The position numbers were made by a program, and so were the translations under genes. Below, in pieces: positions 10,286 through 22,870 of a stretch of DNA of 64,000 bases. Position 1 is the first letter of the stretch, and each line of letters begins with the position of its first letter. The notes under the pieces were generated by a model that was given only the letters and a program-made list of their open reading frames with translations, was not told the origin of the DNA and did not search any database. Source of the DNA: Oxyruncus cristatus (Eukaryota > Chordata > Aves > Passeriformes > Cotingidae); NCBI GenBank assembly GCA_013399855.1, contig VXAY01000722.1:209705-273704 (forward strand). Direction: 5' to 3'.

Positions 10286-13200
10286 CAAATAAACCAAATA
10301 TTTTCAATATTTGATAATGTTGCATCTCTTTCACATATACCCACTGTAATAAAGGCTATCAATCATGATATTAAATTGGTGGCTGCCTGTTTTCAAAATG
10401 GCTTTTTTTCTTCAAACCATTTTCTGCAACTCAAGATATTACATTAAGATATGTACTTGTGTGCAGCTCAGAAGTAGCAACATGTGCCCCTGTGTGGAAT
10501 AAAGATTCCATTCAGTTGATATATATGCATGTTTGAGTAGTTCCAAGCTACTGCTTTACAGAGTAATGTTGAAATATTTTTTTTTTTCGTTTTCTTTTTT
10601 TTTAGCATGTGAAGACTTTTTTTTGAGTAGACTCTCCCCTTTTGGCTTTTTTTTTTTTTGCAGACTAGCTCTGTTTCCTGTAAATACAAATATACATAGA
10701 TAAGATATTGATAATATATAGAATTGTTTCTGTTATTTGGCATTTGCAAGCTTCTCTTCACAATTTTCAGGTTTATTTCTTATTCAGCTCCTTCCTATTA
10801 ATCTGATGATGTTAACCCAATTCACTAGCACATCACCTAGTTTTACCTTTACCTATTTTACCTTGAAACATGCTTTTGTCTTTCAGTATGGCAAATCCAA
10901 TTTTCCCTTTTTCAATTTCAAGATGTTTAGAGATCCTATTGCTTATTTTAATTGGCTTTTTTCTATAGCCTTGTTTTGTCACACCCTCTACAGAATTTCC
11001 TGTTTGACTTAATTTCCTCAGATTCTTCTGAAAAATATTCTTCCTTTCAAATACTTGACTTTTAAGGTGACATTTTTCAGATTTTGCATCCTTACTATCA
11101 ACTTTAAACTTCTTCAGGACAGGCTTGTAAATGGTTAGTTCTTCTTCACTTTGGTTTGAGTTTTTAAATGTCTGATCTATAACTACAGATATTTTTTAAA
11201 AACTGCTCTTTTGGTCATTGCTCTTTTTAACACCTCTGCTTGAAAGACAAAAACTTATCCTGGAAACTGCAGTGACATTTCCCGAAGTCTGTGTGCATGG
11301 TTTTATCTCCTTGTTTTCACTTACTACCATTTCTTATCTATTCTTGTGTTTCTAGATGTTGTCTTCAGTTTCTTTCTGCTCTCCTAATGGCATCTGACAT
11401 ATATATGGTAATTTTTGAGAATCTGAACTAGAAAGACTACAACTGAACTAAAAAGGCAAGTAACAAACAAATAGTATTTCTGTAAGAGAAGTGGCAATCA
11501 CTAATTACTACTTCTGTGTAAAAAGATTCTGGGCCTTACTTCAAAAATATGACATTGTTAACATCAACTTAGTAATTAAAATTGCTGCTCAAGATAAGCA
11601 GTTTCATATTTCAGAGAATATTAAGATATCACAACAAAATATGTTGACAATATATATGACTGCTTGTTCTTCTTTGCAAAGGATTTCCCTGCATCAGACA
11701 TTGCATCTGTATGCAGAAAAAAACCAGCTACTTCTCACTCTTTTTGTTCCTTCCTTCTCTCTCTGTCCAAGATTTTATGCTCTTTATTAAATATCTTTTC
11801 CCTATGGCTATCCCACTTCTGATTCTCACTCTCTACCCCACTCTCAAATCAAAATATGAAAATGTGAATATATTCTTCAGAAGTGCAGATTTTTACATAT
11901 ATTATTCCAGGTAATAGAATGCATTAAATATCAAGACTTGTCACTTCTGGTTTTTGTTTTCATGGGGTTTTGTTTGTTTGTTTGTTTGTTTGTTTGTTTG
12001 TTTGGGGTTTGTTTGTTTGTTTGTTTGTTTTTACATTGGAACATATATTTTAAATCCTTTTTTAATTATTTTGTCATGGTAAATGTTAGGAAAAAGAAGT
12101 TATCTCACAACAGCCAATAAAATGGAATTTTTAACACACACACTACTAATGAAACTGCAACAGTTCCTGAGAGAGCAAGGAAACAAACAGGTGAGAATAT
12201 TGCTAGTCAAAGTAAACTGCTTAGCTTTTTCCTTTCTCTGTCACAGTTTGCGAAGCACAGGAAACAAGTGTTGTTTTCCTCTGAATTTGTTGTAAACTAT
12301 CAGCTGCAACTATCAGTCTTTATAAATCACATAAGCATGGCACATCAGTGTTGTAGAACAACTCTATTTTCAAAATAAAGAATACTGGGACGCGGAAGGG
12401 GGGGAAGAGTGACTGCCCCCTTAAAAGTTAATCAACAGCTGAACACTCCAGTTCTCATTTGTTCACCCTTGCATGGTAGTCATGCATATTAGTAACCTAT
12501 GACAGGCTTTGTCATTTTCAAATCAAAACAGGGCTGGAAAATATGATGTCTGGGGTTTGACTAGCCACAGCAGAACATTAGGAGAAATAACTTGCATCTT
12601 GGTTGAAATGGATGAAGAAAGTAGAATGGCTGTATAAAGAGAAGACAAACAGGGGTGTATTCTAGTGAGGTACATGGGAAAATAAGAGTTTGATGGAGGG
12701 CTATGGCTTTGAAAGTCCTATGAACAGAGAAGAAAGAAGTAGTATATAATAAAAGTAAAATAATGGATTTAGGAAAAGAGTTATATCTTTGTGGGGATTG
12801 ACACATCTGTTCCCAGACTACAATCTTTAACAACACTTGCAGTTGTTTGTGATTGTCATAATCAGGAGCATATGCTGTCCTGAAATACCATACTGTACAA
12901 AAAACTTTAAGAAACAAATATTTTAAAACCCAAGAGTACCATACAGGAGCACCAACTTGTCATGCATGTAGATGTTTCCTAAATTCTTTGGGAATCAAGT
13001 AAGTGTAATCTGCCTTAAGATTAAAATAAATCATGTGGTTGAACTCTGTAACTGTGTATCTTGAGGTAAGAATAAATCAGATTATTTTAGTATCTTTTTT
13101 TCCCCCAAGGGCTTAGAAAGAAACGCAAGCATCTGTTGTTACTGCCTTGGAGGCTTGAACACTTACCGTTACAAGGGACTGCAGAACAGGAAAGGGAATT

Positions 13201-15128
13201 CCACCAAGCAGTTTTGCTTTTTTATCATGAAATCTTTCTATTTCTAATCACTAGTTTTCTGTTAGGGTTTGCTATACCAAATGATCTCTGTATATAAACA
13301 CGGTTACTACTGGGGTTTCTAAGAAAAATTGTGGCTCAGGAAAGGCTTCATTTTCCTTCCGACTTCAAAGTTCAGTTAACAAATAATCCTCCTTTTCACT
13401 AGGAGTTACTCATTATTCAACAGTTTTCAACGTAGAACTCTTCAGAAGCCAAACTGCAGACTTAGAACCCCAGATGTAGGGGTTTTTTTTGTAATTTTTT
13501 TATCATAATTGATGTACTTGCATATATTTTCACAAGCAAAGTGATGACTTTACATACTGTATTATCCTGAACATATTAAGAAGGTTTGTACTGCTAAATG
13601 TTTCATAATGACTAGTTTTATCACTTTTTTTTTTTAAACTTTGGAAAAGAAAGATTTTGTAACCAAAACTCAAGCCATATGAAATACAAATATGATATGC
13701 TACTTGTGTTTAACAGTGCAGATTGCTGTAGTATGCTTACCTATTGAAGCACAATCTCAAAATAGTATTACTATTCATTTAGAAATTCTTTGGTTCTTGG
13801 AAAGGAAGATATTTTCCAAGTATGCTTGTAACAATTTCTCTGTTTCACACAGAGATAATATAAATTGCAATTGTATCCTTTGTAGATATTATCAGGTCAT
13901 TGTTTGCTCTTAATTAATTGAACATATGATAATATCTTTGCTAGGAGAAAATTAAAATATGGGTATAGTTCTTGATACTATCCTTGATTTCAATGCATAA
14001 AAAAAGAGATTACAAAAAAGAAAAAAAAATAAAAATGAAATGTTATGTTTACAGAAAAAGTGTACCTAAAAATCAATACATTTCCTCATCTTGCTACAGT
14101 CAAAACTGCATTTCACAGCATCTAATTGACCTTAGAAGTTGAAATAATCTTAGATTATAGCTAATTCATTTGTTTTGTCCAGGATATTGACAAACTTAAT
14201 AAATGAGATAGCCTGATAATTACTGCTGGAGCTGTGTTTTGTATTTGACTTCTTAGTCATTGATCGTGACTTCAAAGAATGATTCATGGACTCTGCCTCT
14301 AGAATGTAATTTCTCAAGGGAAAGTTCTAGACTGGATCAGAGTTTGCTGAACAATCTAAAGTAGCTTCAAGTGTTTCTTAAGCAAAAGGAACTTTAGCTT
14401 TTCAGGCCCTTGATCTTCAGAACCTTGACACTGTCAAAGCTGATAACATATTCCTGTTAGGGTTAATACTGTTAATAGAAAGGCTTTCTTTAGCCTTCTT
14501 TTTCTGTTTTGGTGTGAGGAGAAAAGGAGGAAATTGCTCATTCTATTTTCCCTGTTTGTTATCACAATTTCAAAATTCATCAATTGTTGAATAACTTTTA
14601 AGAATTCTCTCCTTTTATTCATGAAGTATATCTGGCATTAAAAGATCATCCTAGCGTCAAAGAAACCCCGAAAAAGAGACACGAGCAGATGTGTTTTGAT
14701 TGAAGTGATATTGCAAAAGTAGCTCACTTCGGCACATTTCTCATCATTATCAAGACACTGATAGCATGATTAAGTTTGTGTTTCTTTCCATACTAGTACT
14801 GCACAGGAATATTACTAGTAGGTAAAGATAATACTTTAATTCAGTTATCAGATGTATGATAAATGAGAATGCTGGCACAATTATATTAAGAATGTATGAT
14901 AAGGACAAGTATAGAGCCAATAAATGATAGATTTTATGACATGACAAAAAGCATCATAAAAAATTTTGTGTTTCAGCAAAGATAAAACTAATACTTCCAA
15001 AAATAGGTAAGATTCAGAATCTGTATGCTGATGAGTACTGAAGTATTCAATCTTTAGAAAATAAATAGTCCAATGATAAGAAAAAACCAGGATAACGAGA
15101 AGGTAATTAGCATATTAACATTTTAAGT
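10286..15128. other. AT-rich unassigned sequence
   Basis: I see no gene in these 4.8 kb. The content is AT-rich single-copy-looking sequence with poly-T stretches near 10578-10604 and 10646-10660, and a (GTTT)n repeat at 11968-12032. The longest frame (12561-12917, minus, 118 codons) is rich in F, L and C, has no recognisable domain and is likely chance. Confidence 0.55.
11968..12032. repeat. (GTTT)n microsatellite
   Basis: About fifteen GTTT units, interrupted once by GGGG near 12004. It is a simple tetranucleotide repeat and explains the FVCLFVCL pattern in the plus-strand frame that crosses it. Confidence 0.95.
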
Positions 15129-15429
15129 AAAAGAGGGACAGGTGCTGATATCTTCCCTATGGTGACTAGTGACAGAACCCGAGGGAATGGCCCAAAGTTG
15201 TGTCAGGCGAGGTTTTGGTTAGATATTGAAAAAGTTGGGTGGTTGGGCACTGGAACAAGCTTCCCAGGGAAGTGGTCACAGCATCAAGACTGACAGAGTT
15301 CAAGAAGCATTTGGATAATATTCTCAGACACATTGTGTGACTCTTTGGGGTGGTCCTGTGCAGGGCCAAGAAGTGGATTTTTGTGATCCTTGTGGATCTC
15401 CACAACTCCAGATATTCTGTGATTCTATA
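15129..15429 (+). mobile_element. CR1 3' end fragment, plus strand (subfamily A)
   Basis: The stretch starts in the last part of the CR1 RT and runs through the 3' UTR to the tail ATTCTGTGATTCTAT. It includes CCTGTGCAGGGCCA, which is shared with the elements at 24144-24232 (one base differs there) and 32284-34752. These three are thus the same or closely related subfamilies. It is strongly 5' truncated and non-coding. Its tail abuts another CR1 piece of a different subfamily. Confidence 0.88.
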
Positions 15430-15433
15430 TTTG

Positions 15434-15845
15434 TGTCCAGAGAAGGGCAACAAGGCTCATGAAGGCTATGGAAAACACATCCCATGAGGAATGGGTTTTT
15501 TTAGTCTAGAGAAGCGGAGGACTGGGGGGACTTCATAGCTCATTAAAACTACCTGAAAGGAATTTGTAGTGAGGTGGGAGCTGGTTTTTTCAGCCATGCC
15601 TATAGTGAGAGGACCAGAGAAAATGACCTTAAGCTGAGGTAGGGGAGATTCAGATTAGATATTAGAAAAAAAAAAAATTACTGTTAGGGTGGTCAGGCAT
15701 TGGAATAGGTTGCCCAGGGAGGTGGCACCACCATCACTGGAGGTGTTCAAGAGACATCTGGATTTGGTACTGAGTGATGTGGTTTAGGAGTGATAGCAGT
15801 GATAGTGCTTGGTGAACAGCTGGGTTGGAGGATCTTAGTGAAATA
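15434..15845 (+). mobile_element. CR1 3' fragment, plus strand (subfamily B)
   Basis: It begins with CCAGAGAAGGGCAACAAGG, the RT C-terminal part, and continues through segments equivalent to CTACCTGAAAGGA and TTGCCCAGGGAGGTGG to GGATCTTAGTG near 15840. The final tail repeat is missing or decayed. The 3' UTR differs from the copy immediately to the left and resembles the element at 20541-21145. An A run at 15665-15678 interrupts it. It is a separate insertion in the same orientation. Confidence 0.85.
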
Positions 15846-16368
15846 ATGGATTTTTTTAAAAAAGTAATAGCTTAGATATTCTGCTTGCTGTTCATAACGT
15901 ATATTGCAATCCCCTGATGACAGCTAAGTAGGCTATTTAAAATATAAGACTGATCACATATTAACACATATGCCATTGTTATTTGGTATTAGTATGAAAT
16001 GAACACCAAAGAAAAAATCACATTACTTCAAAACACATAAAATACTGCAGCTTATAGCTGAATTGCAAGTCTTACATTAACTGAAAGGTGTTGGCTACTT
16101 CCCTGACCTTGTACATTTGGTACTTTTGGCTATCTAGATGTTCAATATTAATCAAAGTGTAGAGAACATAAGTTGGGGTCACAGCTATTTTTGGAGCGCT
16201 CACTTTGAAATCAGAAAAAGGACAATAAAAAAGGACAATCAAAATCTCTGAAGAGGAATAGGGTTTGAAGGCTTTGTTTTCTTAAAAATGAGCTGCAAAA
16301 TATTCTCTAGACTATAAGAATAATTTTTAGCTATAAATATGAATGAAGCACTGCTATGACTGCATATG

Positions 16369-16386
16369 ACTTTAACATGTTAAAGT
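16369..16386. repeat. 18-bp perfect palindrome
   Basis: ACTTTAACATGTTAAAGT equals its own reverse complement. It is a candidate dimeric protein-binding site, or chance in AT-rich DNA. Confidence 0.9.
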
Positions 16387-19300
16387 GATTCACATAAAAA
16401 TAGCGGCCTTCATCTCATTTTTATAGTCCATTCCATACTGAAATTTATGGTTAGGACTAAGTTGCATATATTTCAAATAATCAAATAAACTCTGACTACA
16501 GTTAAAAACCAGTATTGCTCATTTGCAGACCTGTCATTGCCAAAGAAAAAAATTTCCTTTTTTATGCTGTTTAAATTAAATAAAATGCATCAAACAGGAA
16601 AGTTTTCTTGCAATAGTTTTCATGACATATCTTGATCCACTTTTTCCTTTTGGGGTTTTGTTTTAAAATTAACTTCTTTTTTTTTTTTTTTCTGTATGAC
16701 AATCCCTATCACCCAGAGTGAAAATAATGATGCTAAATTTCATGGATTCTGAATAGAAAATATTTGTTCTGGTCAGGACAATGAAAATGTTGTTAATGGT
16801 TCCTGAAAAGATGAGATTTCATTTTTTTAAAAAATTGTGGTGATCACTTACCATGTTACTGGGAATCCTGTAAGTTGTAATAAATCCTATGATGCTGTAA
16901 AACCTGAAATGGTACCTTCATACCCTCTTATAGGCCTTTCTTTTGAATTTAGTCTGGTAAATTTGTGCTGAAATGCAATTGTGTTCCTGAGACTGCCATA
17001 CTGATTCACTTGGAAGGTTGTTTAGTTGTAAATTCCACTGGGCAGGAGACAACCGTTTTAGTACTACTTGTCTTTCAAGAAGATACAATTTTATTTTAAC
17101 TTACAGCTTTTTCACTTTTTCTTATTTCATTACTAATAGTTTGTATTTTACTCATAAAAGTATAGCTGAAATGTTAGCTGGTCTTCAAGTAACCATATTC
17201 AACTATTTGTTTCTATTTTCATGTCCTGTAAAAATATGTAAAAAGTGACTAAAGAAAATGAAATGTTTCCCATATAGATCCTTCATACATTATAATGTTC
17301 ACAGTGAAAGAAATATCACAAAAAATTATAGAGGGAATACCATAAGCACATGAATTATTTTAATGATCCGGGTTATAAATGGAGCTATATGTAGAATGTA
17401 GTCAAGATGTATTCTGTAGTAAAACTAGTTAAGTGAAACCTGTTGCTTCCTTTCTGGTCAGTGGATCACCTGAAAATAATGTTTTTATGGTCAGAAATAT
17501 TAATATGCATTTATCAATGAAAGTACTGTAACACACATCTCTATTTATGAATTTATCTATCTCTATCTCTTTATCTCTAACCACTGCTGGTTGTCTGATA
17601 AAGACAAAGAGGGGAGGAAAATTCTAAGAGGTAGACTTTGGTAAGTTGTTATTTTTCAGTTGGTCTGTCTGAATTTTAGGTACAATAACTAGGGATTCAA
17701 TAAAAGTAAAACAAGAATATTGGTATTTCATTAGACCTTAACTACTACAGTCACTAGGAAATTGTGTCAGAGTAGGAGGAGAAATTTATATTCTATGTAT
17801 CTATAATAACAGAATAAAGAGGAAGAAAAAAACCCACAATAACACAAACCAAACTTTCAACCTTGAGCTATTTCACAAATATAAAAAAAAATATTATTTG
17901 TTCAGAGCAGCTAAAATTTTCAAAACTAGATGAAGTCCATGGTAATGGATTTTGGAATGGAACCAAACTCTTAGATTCTGGGTTAAAGGTCTGAGGGCTT
18001 GTCAGTGACTTCTTTATGGAAATATGAGGGATTAAAATTCAAACAATTTCTTTGTTCTCCAAAATTTTTTCTCAAAGTAACACTATTTGAATTATACTTT
18101 CCAGACCCTGAGTAGTTATAATTTACAGCAGGAGGCTGAGTATTTATGATCATAGCTATATAAAAATTATTAAAATACACAGGAACTGGAAGAACTATTC
18201 TAAGAAATTGGCAGCATTTACATTAATGGAGAAATTAATGTTAAGTGCTTACACCTTTTTTGAGCAAAAATCAAATTCCTTAGCCAATGATTTTTTAATA
18301 GGATTTTTTTTTTTCTGAAAGCATCAATTACATTGCATATTTTTGTCCTTGGATATTGATAATAAATTGTTTGATAAGTGTCCTCAAAGGAAAGTATGGC
18401 CAGATTTTTTACACAGAAAATTTAGTAACAACCCAATGTCCCATATATTATTTCCATTATTGTGAATGCAGATAAAAAATGTATTTTACCTCTAAGTTGT
18501 ACTATTTGCCTTCTGGTCTACAGTATGAAACAGATTGTGCAGTAATGCTTTCAGACCGAGTTCTATTATAAAGACTTTTAGATCCATTAAGTTAGGATAA
18601 GAAGGATTCCCTTTGAGCTGAGTTTTTAAGTCACTCCAAAATGCTCTATAGAGACCTACAGGGATATGGGCTGGTCAAGCTATTGACTTGTCTTTCTATT
18701 ATGTTCACTGAAACCATACAGCATTTATTTAACTGTTTATTACAGTATTACTTGTCCTTACACTGATATTGCTAGAGTAGAATTTGCATGTCCATGAACA
18801 CAAATGTGCGTGTGTATATATATATCTATATAACTATCTATAAAGTTTTACATAACACATATATGTGGAAACACACAACTCCTTGAATTCAGGGGGAAAA
18901 AATGGCCATCAAATGGATGGATAATCATGTTTTATATGATGGACAATATAACATGATTTTCATATGAAAAATTCCATGAGATAAATGTAATGAATTATGA
19001 AACTGTGGACTATTTATATATTCAGTAAATTAATGTTGTAATGTATTAGTACGTTTCACACATCCTGAGACCGTTATACTTGTGGCTTAGATGTCAGCAC
19101 ATGCCCATAATCATGGATATATACATCAGTGTGCTATTTAAAGAGTCGTCATAAAGCCACATAAAGCAGGGTGCTGAGGATATTGTGTTGCACAAGATCC
19201 TGGTAACTCACTTTTCACCACAAGCACTCTTTTCTTTTTATAGTTCACACAGCTTGCATAATGATAGCACACTGGCCACATTTAGTAGCTAATCATCATT

Positions 19301-19577
19301 TTAATGTTCTTTTCTTTCTATAGTAGCCTAATCTTCAAGTTTTTAGAGAAATATCAGTTTATATTCTAAGCCTTCAAAACAACAAATTCCAAAACTCCAT
19401 TAAAAAAAATTGTGATGGTATTACCTTGATTTTTTTATTGAAATAATTTTCCTAGGTTTTGAATGGCATATATCTACAACCTTGGATTACTTTCCAGGGA
19501 AGTCACAATAATTCTGCATTTTTAAATATATATATACATATATATAATTATTGCTACTGATTTTCATACTTGTAATG

Positions 19578-19601
19578 AAACAAACAAACAAACAAACAAA
19601 A
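19578..19601. repeat. (AAAC)n microsatellite
   Basis: Five to six AAAC units in a row form a simple tetranucleotide repeat. It lies about 30 bases right of a TATATA tract. Confidence 0.93.
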
Positions 19602-20540
19602 GTAATCAACAATTAATACTTAGAAATTCTTTTTATGCTTATAAACTCAGCTTTTCCTCTGAAATCTTCATTAAGATGATAAAAGTGGTGATATTGGTTT
19701 GCAATCTTCTTTTAAAAGCCTCTCAGAGCCACTGAAATCAATGGTAAAGCTCTCAGTAACTTTAATGGTGCTTTAACGGATTTTTCAGTTTTAAGCTTTT
19801 GCCCTGTCTTTTCCCTTCACACACAGACTTTTGCAATGCTACAAAATTTCTGTCTTTTTTTCCTTTTTTGTAACCTGATCACACAAAACCATCCCTAGTC
19901 TGGACCTGTGTATGTCTAGAGGTGAAGTATAATCTTGACTGGAGTTCTGGAATATTACAGCCAGCTGATAGATCTGGTACATAGTGGGGAAAATACAGCA
20001 GTGATAAATCTTTGAACTTTCTGACCTTAAGATTTTTTAATTTTCTTGTATATCAACAAGATGTCACTGTGTTAGTCTGTTTTTTGTTAGCTGTAGCCAA
20101 TTATTTTCTAAATGTTTCACTTATTCTGCAGATTGCAGAATGTAATATATGCAGAATATATTTTCAGCTAGAGAGTTAGTATTACAGTCTTTTTTAAGTT
20201 TTCAAATAAAAAGTGGACTTGCTTCCGGATTTATTATGTTTTCTTTCCTCTCTGACAAAATAACCTGAAAAATACTGTCCTAAAATGGAAAGCCTATAGT
20301 CAGATCACAGTATTAGAGATTTCCTATAGGAAGGTAGGACTTCTGTCATATGTGAAGACTAGGGTTGGATCAGTTCTGCCTAACACATAACTCCAATTTG
20401 CACCTATAGTTTTTGCTTACTATGTTGGCCCTCCTAACTTAGAGGAAAGAGATTAGCGGAATGTGGTTAGGACCTTTGAGGATCCCTTGAGGTACTGGTT
20501 ATCTAGTCTCAACCCTAATGTTAGGCAGAGAAAATAACAG

Positions 20541-21145
20541 AATCAGGGAATCATTTTTGTTGGAATATACTTCTGAGATCATCAAGTCCAACCACTAAGC
20601 TAGCACAACTGCTGTTAACACTAAACCATACCCCCAAGGGCCACATCCGACCATCTGGTCAGCCTTGCCCAATACCTGACCACAATTTCAGTGAAAAAAC
20701 TTTTCCTAAATCTCCCCCTGGAGCAATCTGAGGCCACTTCCTCTCATCCTATCACTTGTTAACCAGAATAGGAGACCTTACCTACCTCATTACAACCTCC
20801 TTTCAGGTAGTTGTAGAGAGCAATAAGGTCCCTCCTGAGCCTCCTTTTCTCCAATTTAAACAACCACAGCTCCTTCAGCTCTTCCTTATAAGACTTCAGA
20901 ACCTTCTCCAGCTTTGTTGCCCTTCTCAGGACACACTCCAGCACCTCAATGTCTTTTGTAGTGAGTGGTCCAAAACTGAAATCCATTACTCAATATGTGG
21001 TCTCACAGGAGCCAAGTACAGGAGGACAGTCACTGCCCTAGTCTTGCTGGCCACACTATCTCTGGTACAGGTCAGGATTGACCTTCTTGACCATGTGCTA
21101 AAACTCTATGTTACAGGTTGTAGCTGCTATTTAATCCTGATGATA
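20541..21145 (-). mobile_element. CR1 LINE 3' end, minus strand (subfamily B type)
   Basis: The left edge is the reversed tail (AATCAGGGAATCA) followed by a 3' UTR of the type containing CCAACCACTAAGC. The minus strand at 20759-20986 retains 75 open codons with the segments [31 protein letters not shown] and GGCNEVG, which are typical of the CR1 RT C-terminus. To the right the match continues to about 21145, decaying towards the end. The plus-strand frame of 130 codons at 20756-21148 is only its shadow. The element is 5' truncated and inactive. Confidence 0.9.
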
Positions 21146-22245
21146 TAAACAGTTAACAGAGAACACTCACAAATGTCTATTTTTAAAGTTACTGGAACTT
21201 GAGAAGATTAAGTGGTTTCTTTGTAAGTGTACAGTGGTCATTTCCTTTGAAGGATTAAAGACAGAGAGCTTGAAGAGATTTCATCTCACCTTAGAAGTCC
21301 CTGATGCAGACATCTGCTTCTTAGCTGGTTGCCCTACCCATCAAATATAGTAGAAGGAAAAAAGTAGTCAATCACACTGAAAGTATGATTCAATTTATGT
21401 CTCCTTCTACTTCCTGATAAAATTAATTATACTATAAAACTACCTGTCCCTCCTCCCAGAGGCTGAGCTGTCAGTGATCCAAGGCCAAGTTTTGATAGAG
21501 AAAGTCTGCTGAATAGAGCCATGTAAGATAAGAAATATAATATTGCAGACAGAAGTAAGATGGCTGGTGGAGGGAGAGTCTGCAGCTCAATGATTTCAGA
21601 AAACAAAACAACAACCCCACCAAAAAAACCCCAAATTGAAATAACAATAAAGCAAAATCAACAAATCCCGCAACGCATACATAAAGAGATAAACAGGAAG
21701 CCTCAAGACAACACACTAAAAATGAGGCTAATGCAAGGTAAACAAAAGCTGAACCTTACATCACCTGCTGACAGCTGCCCAGCCAACAAAGACTTTTGGA
21801 TGCAGAGTCCAATATCATTCAGCCTAGTAGTTTATTTGTTCTAACTATGTAATGGCTTTATCTTTTAAAACTGTGTCATTTGGAGTCCCTTCAAATACAC
21901 AAAATTTGCTCAACACACTGACAGAGAAAGTAGTGAGATTCCAAAGTGCTTATTATAGATTCCTATCCACCTTGTTCAGGAAAATTTCCATGAAAGCCAT
22001 GAGGACAACGAAAACAAGAAAGCTGTCCAAAGGTATAAAACAGAAAATATTCAGGATGAAGTAGTCCACTGCTATTTAGGAAGGATTCAAGTGAAATCCC
22101 TTCTAAGTATGACAAAATATTTGAATTCATTACAAAAAAAAAATCCCTTCAACACTGGTGATATGTAGAATAGCTTATACAAATGTGGTGATAAAACATC
22201 CAGTGATGAGGTTAACCTAAATAATCTCAATTGCTTATGTGAGAG
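21146..22245. other. Unassigned sequence
   Basis: No gene or repeat was recognised in 1.1 kb. A plus frame of 94 codons at 21560-21844 is rich in K, N, Q and T, reflecting A-rich composition, and has no domain. An A run lies near 22133-22142. Confidence 0.5.
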
Positions 22246-22402
22246 AGAATCATAAATCATAAATCATGAATCACAAAATGATTTGGGTTGAAAGGGACCT
22301 TAAAGATCATCTAGCTCCAACACCCCTGCCTTGGGCACTGACGTTACCCACTGAATCTGTTTGTTCAGGACCTTATCCATCCTGGCCTAATCTAGAGACC
22401 AG
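22246..22402 (-). mobile_element. Short CR1 3' end, minus strand
   Basis: Four reversed tail units of the type AATCATA (22248-22280) lead into ATGATTTGGGTTGAAAGGGA and CCTTAAAGATCATCTAG, the hallmark antisense CR1 3' end. Only about 150 bases of 3' UTR remain, so the insertion was severely 5' truncated. Confidence 0.9.
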
Positions 22403-22699
22403 ATATTTCTTCATTACAGAATTCTGAGAAAATTGCTGAATGAACTCATGGGATGAGTATGTCCAGTAATGCACTAAAATCAAACATGGTTCATTTTTAT
22501 AGATAAAGAAAAATGTAGTAGTTGTTTTATACAAAGATCAAAATGTGAGGGAAGATGTGAATGAAATGGCTAACTTTGGAAAGAAAAGCTAATTCATTAA
22601 AAAGAAGTCAATGAATTAAATAGCAGATAAAAGTGTAGAGAGGTTATATCAAAGTAACAGATTAACCTCCTATGTTTCTTTGTTAAGAAAACTTCTAAT

Positions 22700-22870
22700 T
22701 TTTTTTTCTTCAGACAAAGGCAGTGCTTTATCTGAACTACTTTATCTGGACTTCAGTAGAGCAGTTGATATATTGCCAGGGGAGGTGTTATTAATTAAGA
22801 TGAAGAAGATGGAGATTAATGTAAGAATAGATGAACCATTCAGTCTGTACTGAAAAGGAAAAGAGTGGCA
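22700..22870 (+). mobile_element. Ancient CR1-group RT fragment (motif A)
   Basis: The plus strand reads LLYLDFSRAVDILPGEVL around 22735-22790, matching the RT motif A pattern LDFSKAFD followed by the PHG-type loop of CR1-group LINEs. The nucleotide pattern, with ATGAAGAAGATGGAGATTAA near 22800, resembles the old CR1 lineages known from turtles and other reptiles rather than the younger avian subfamilies. It is weakly conserved and its ends are uncertain. The second aspartate-like position of the DF..A.D pattern is kept (AVD). Confidence 0.65.

Larger units (their letters stand above)
15846..20540. other. AT-rich unassigned sequence with microsatellites
   Basis: No gene or transposon was recognised in 4.7 kb. 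There is a T run at about 16677-16691, an exact 18-bp palindrome at 16369-16386, a TCTA/TCTC-type tract at about 17556-17577, TATA-type repeats at about 18815-18845 and 19525-19548, and (AAAC)n at 19578-19601. Open frames are short and lack domains. Confidence 0.55.

Noticed and set aside
12561..12917. 118-codon minus-strand frame
   Set aside because: Composition is hydrophobic and cysteine-rich without pattern, no domain is recognisable and no splice-site or neighbour support exists.
20756..21148. 130-codon plus-strand frame
   Set aside because: It is the shadow of a minus-strand CR1 whose own frame carries the RT C-terminal motifs.
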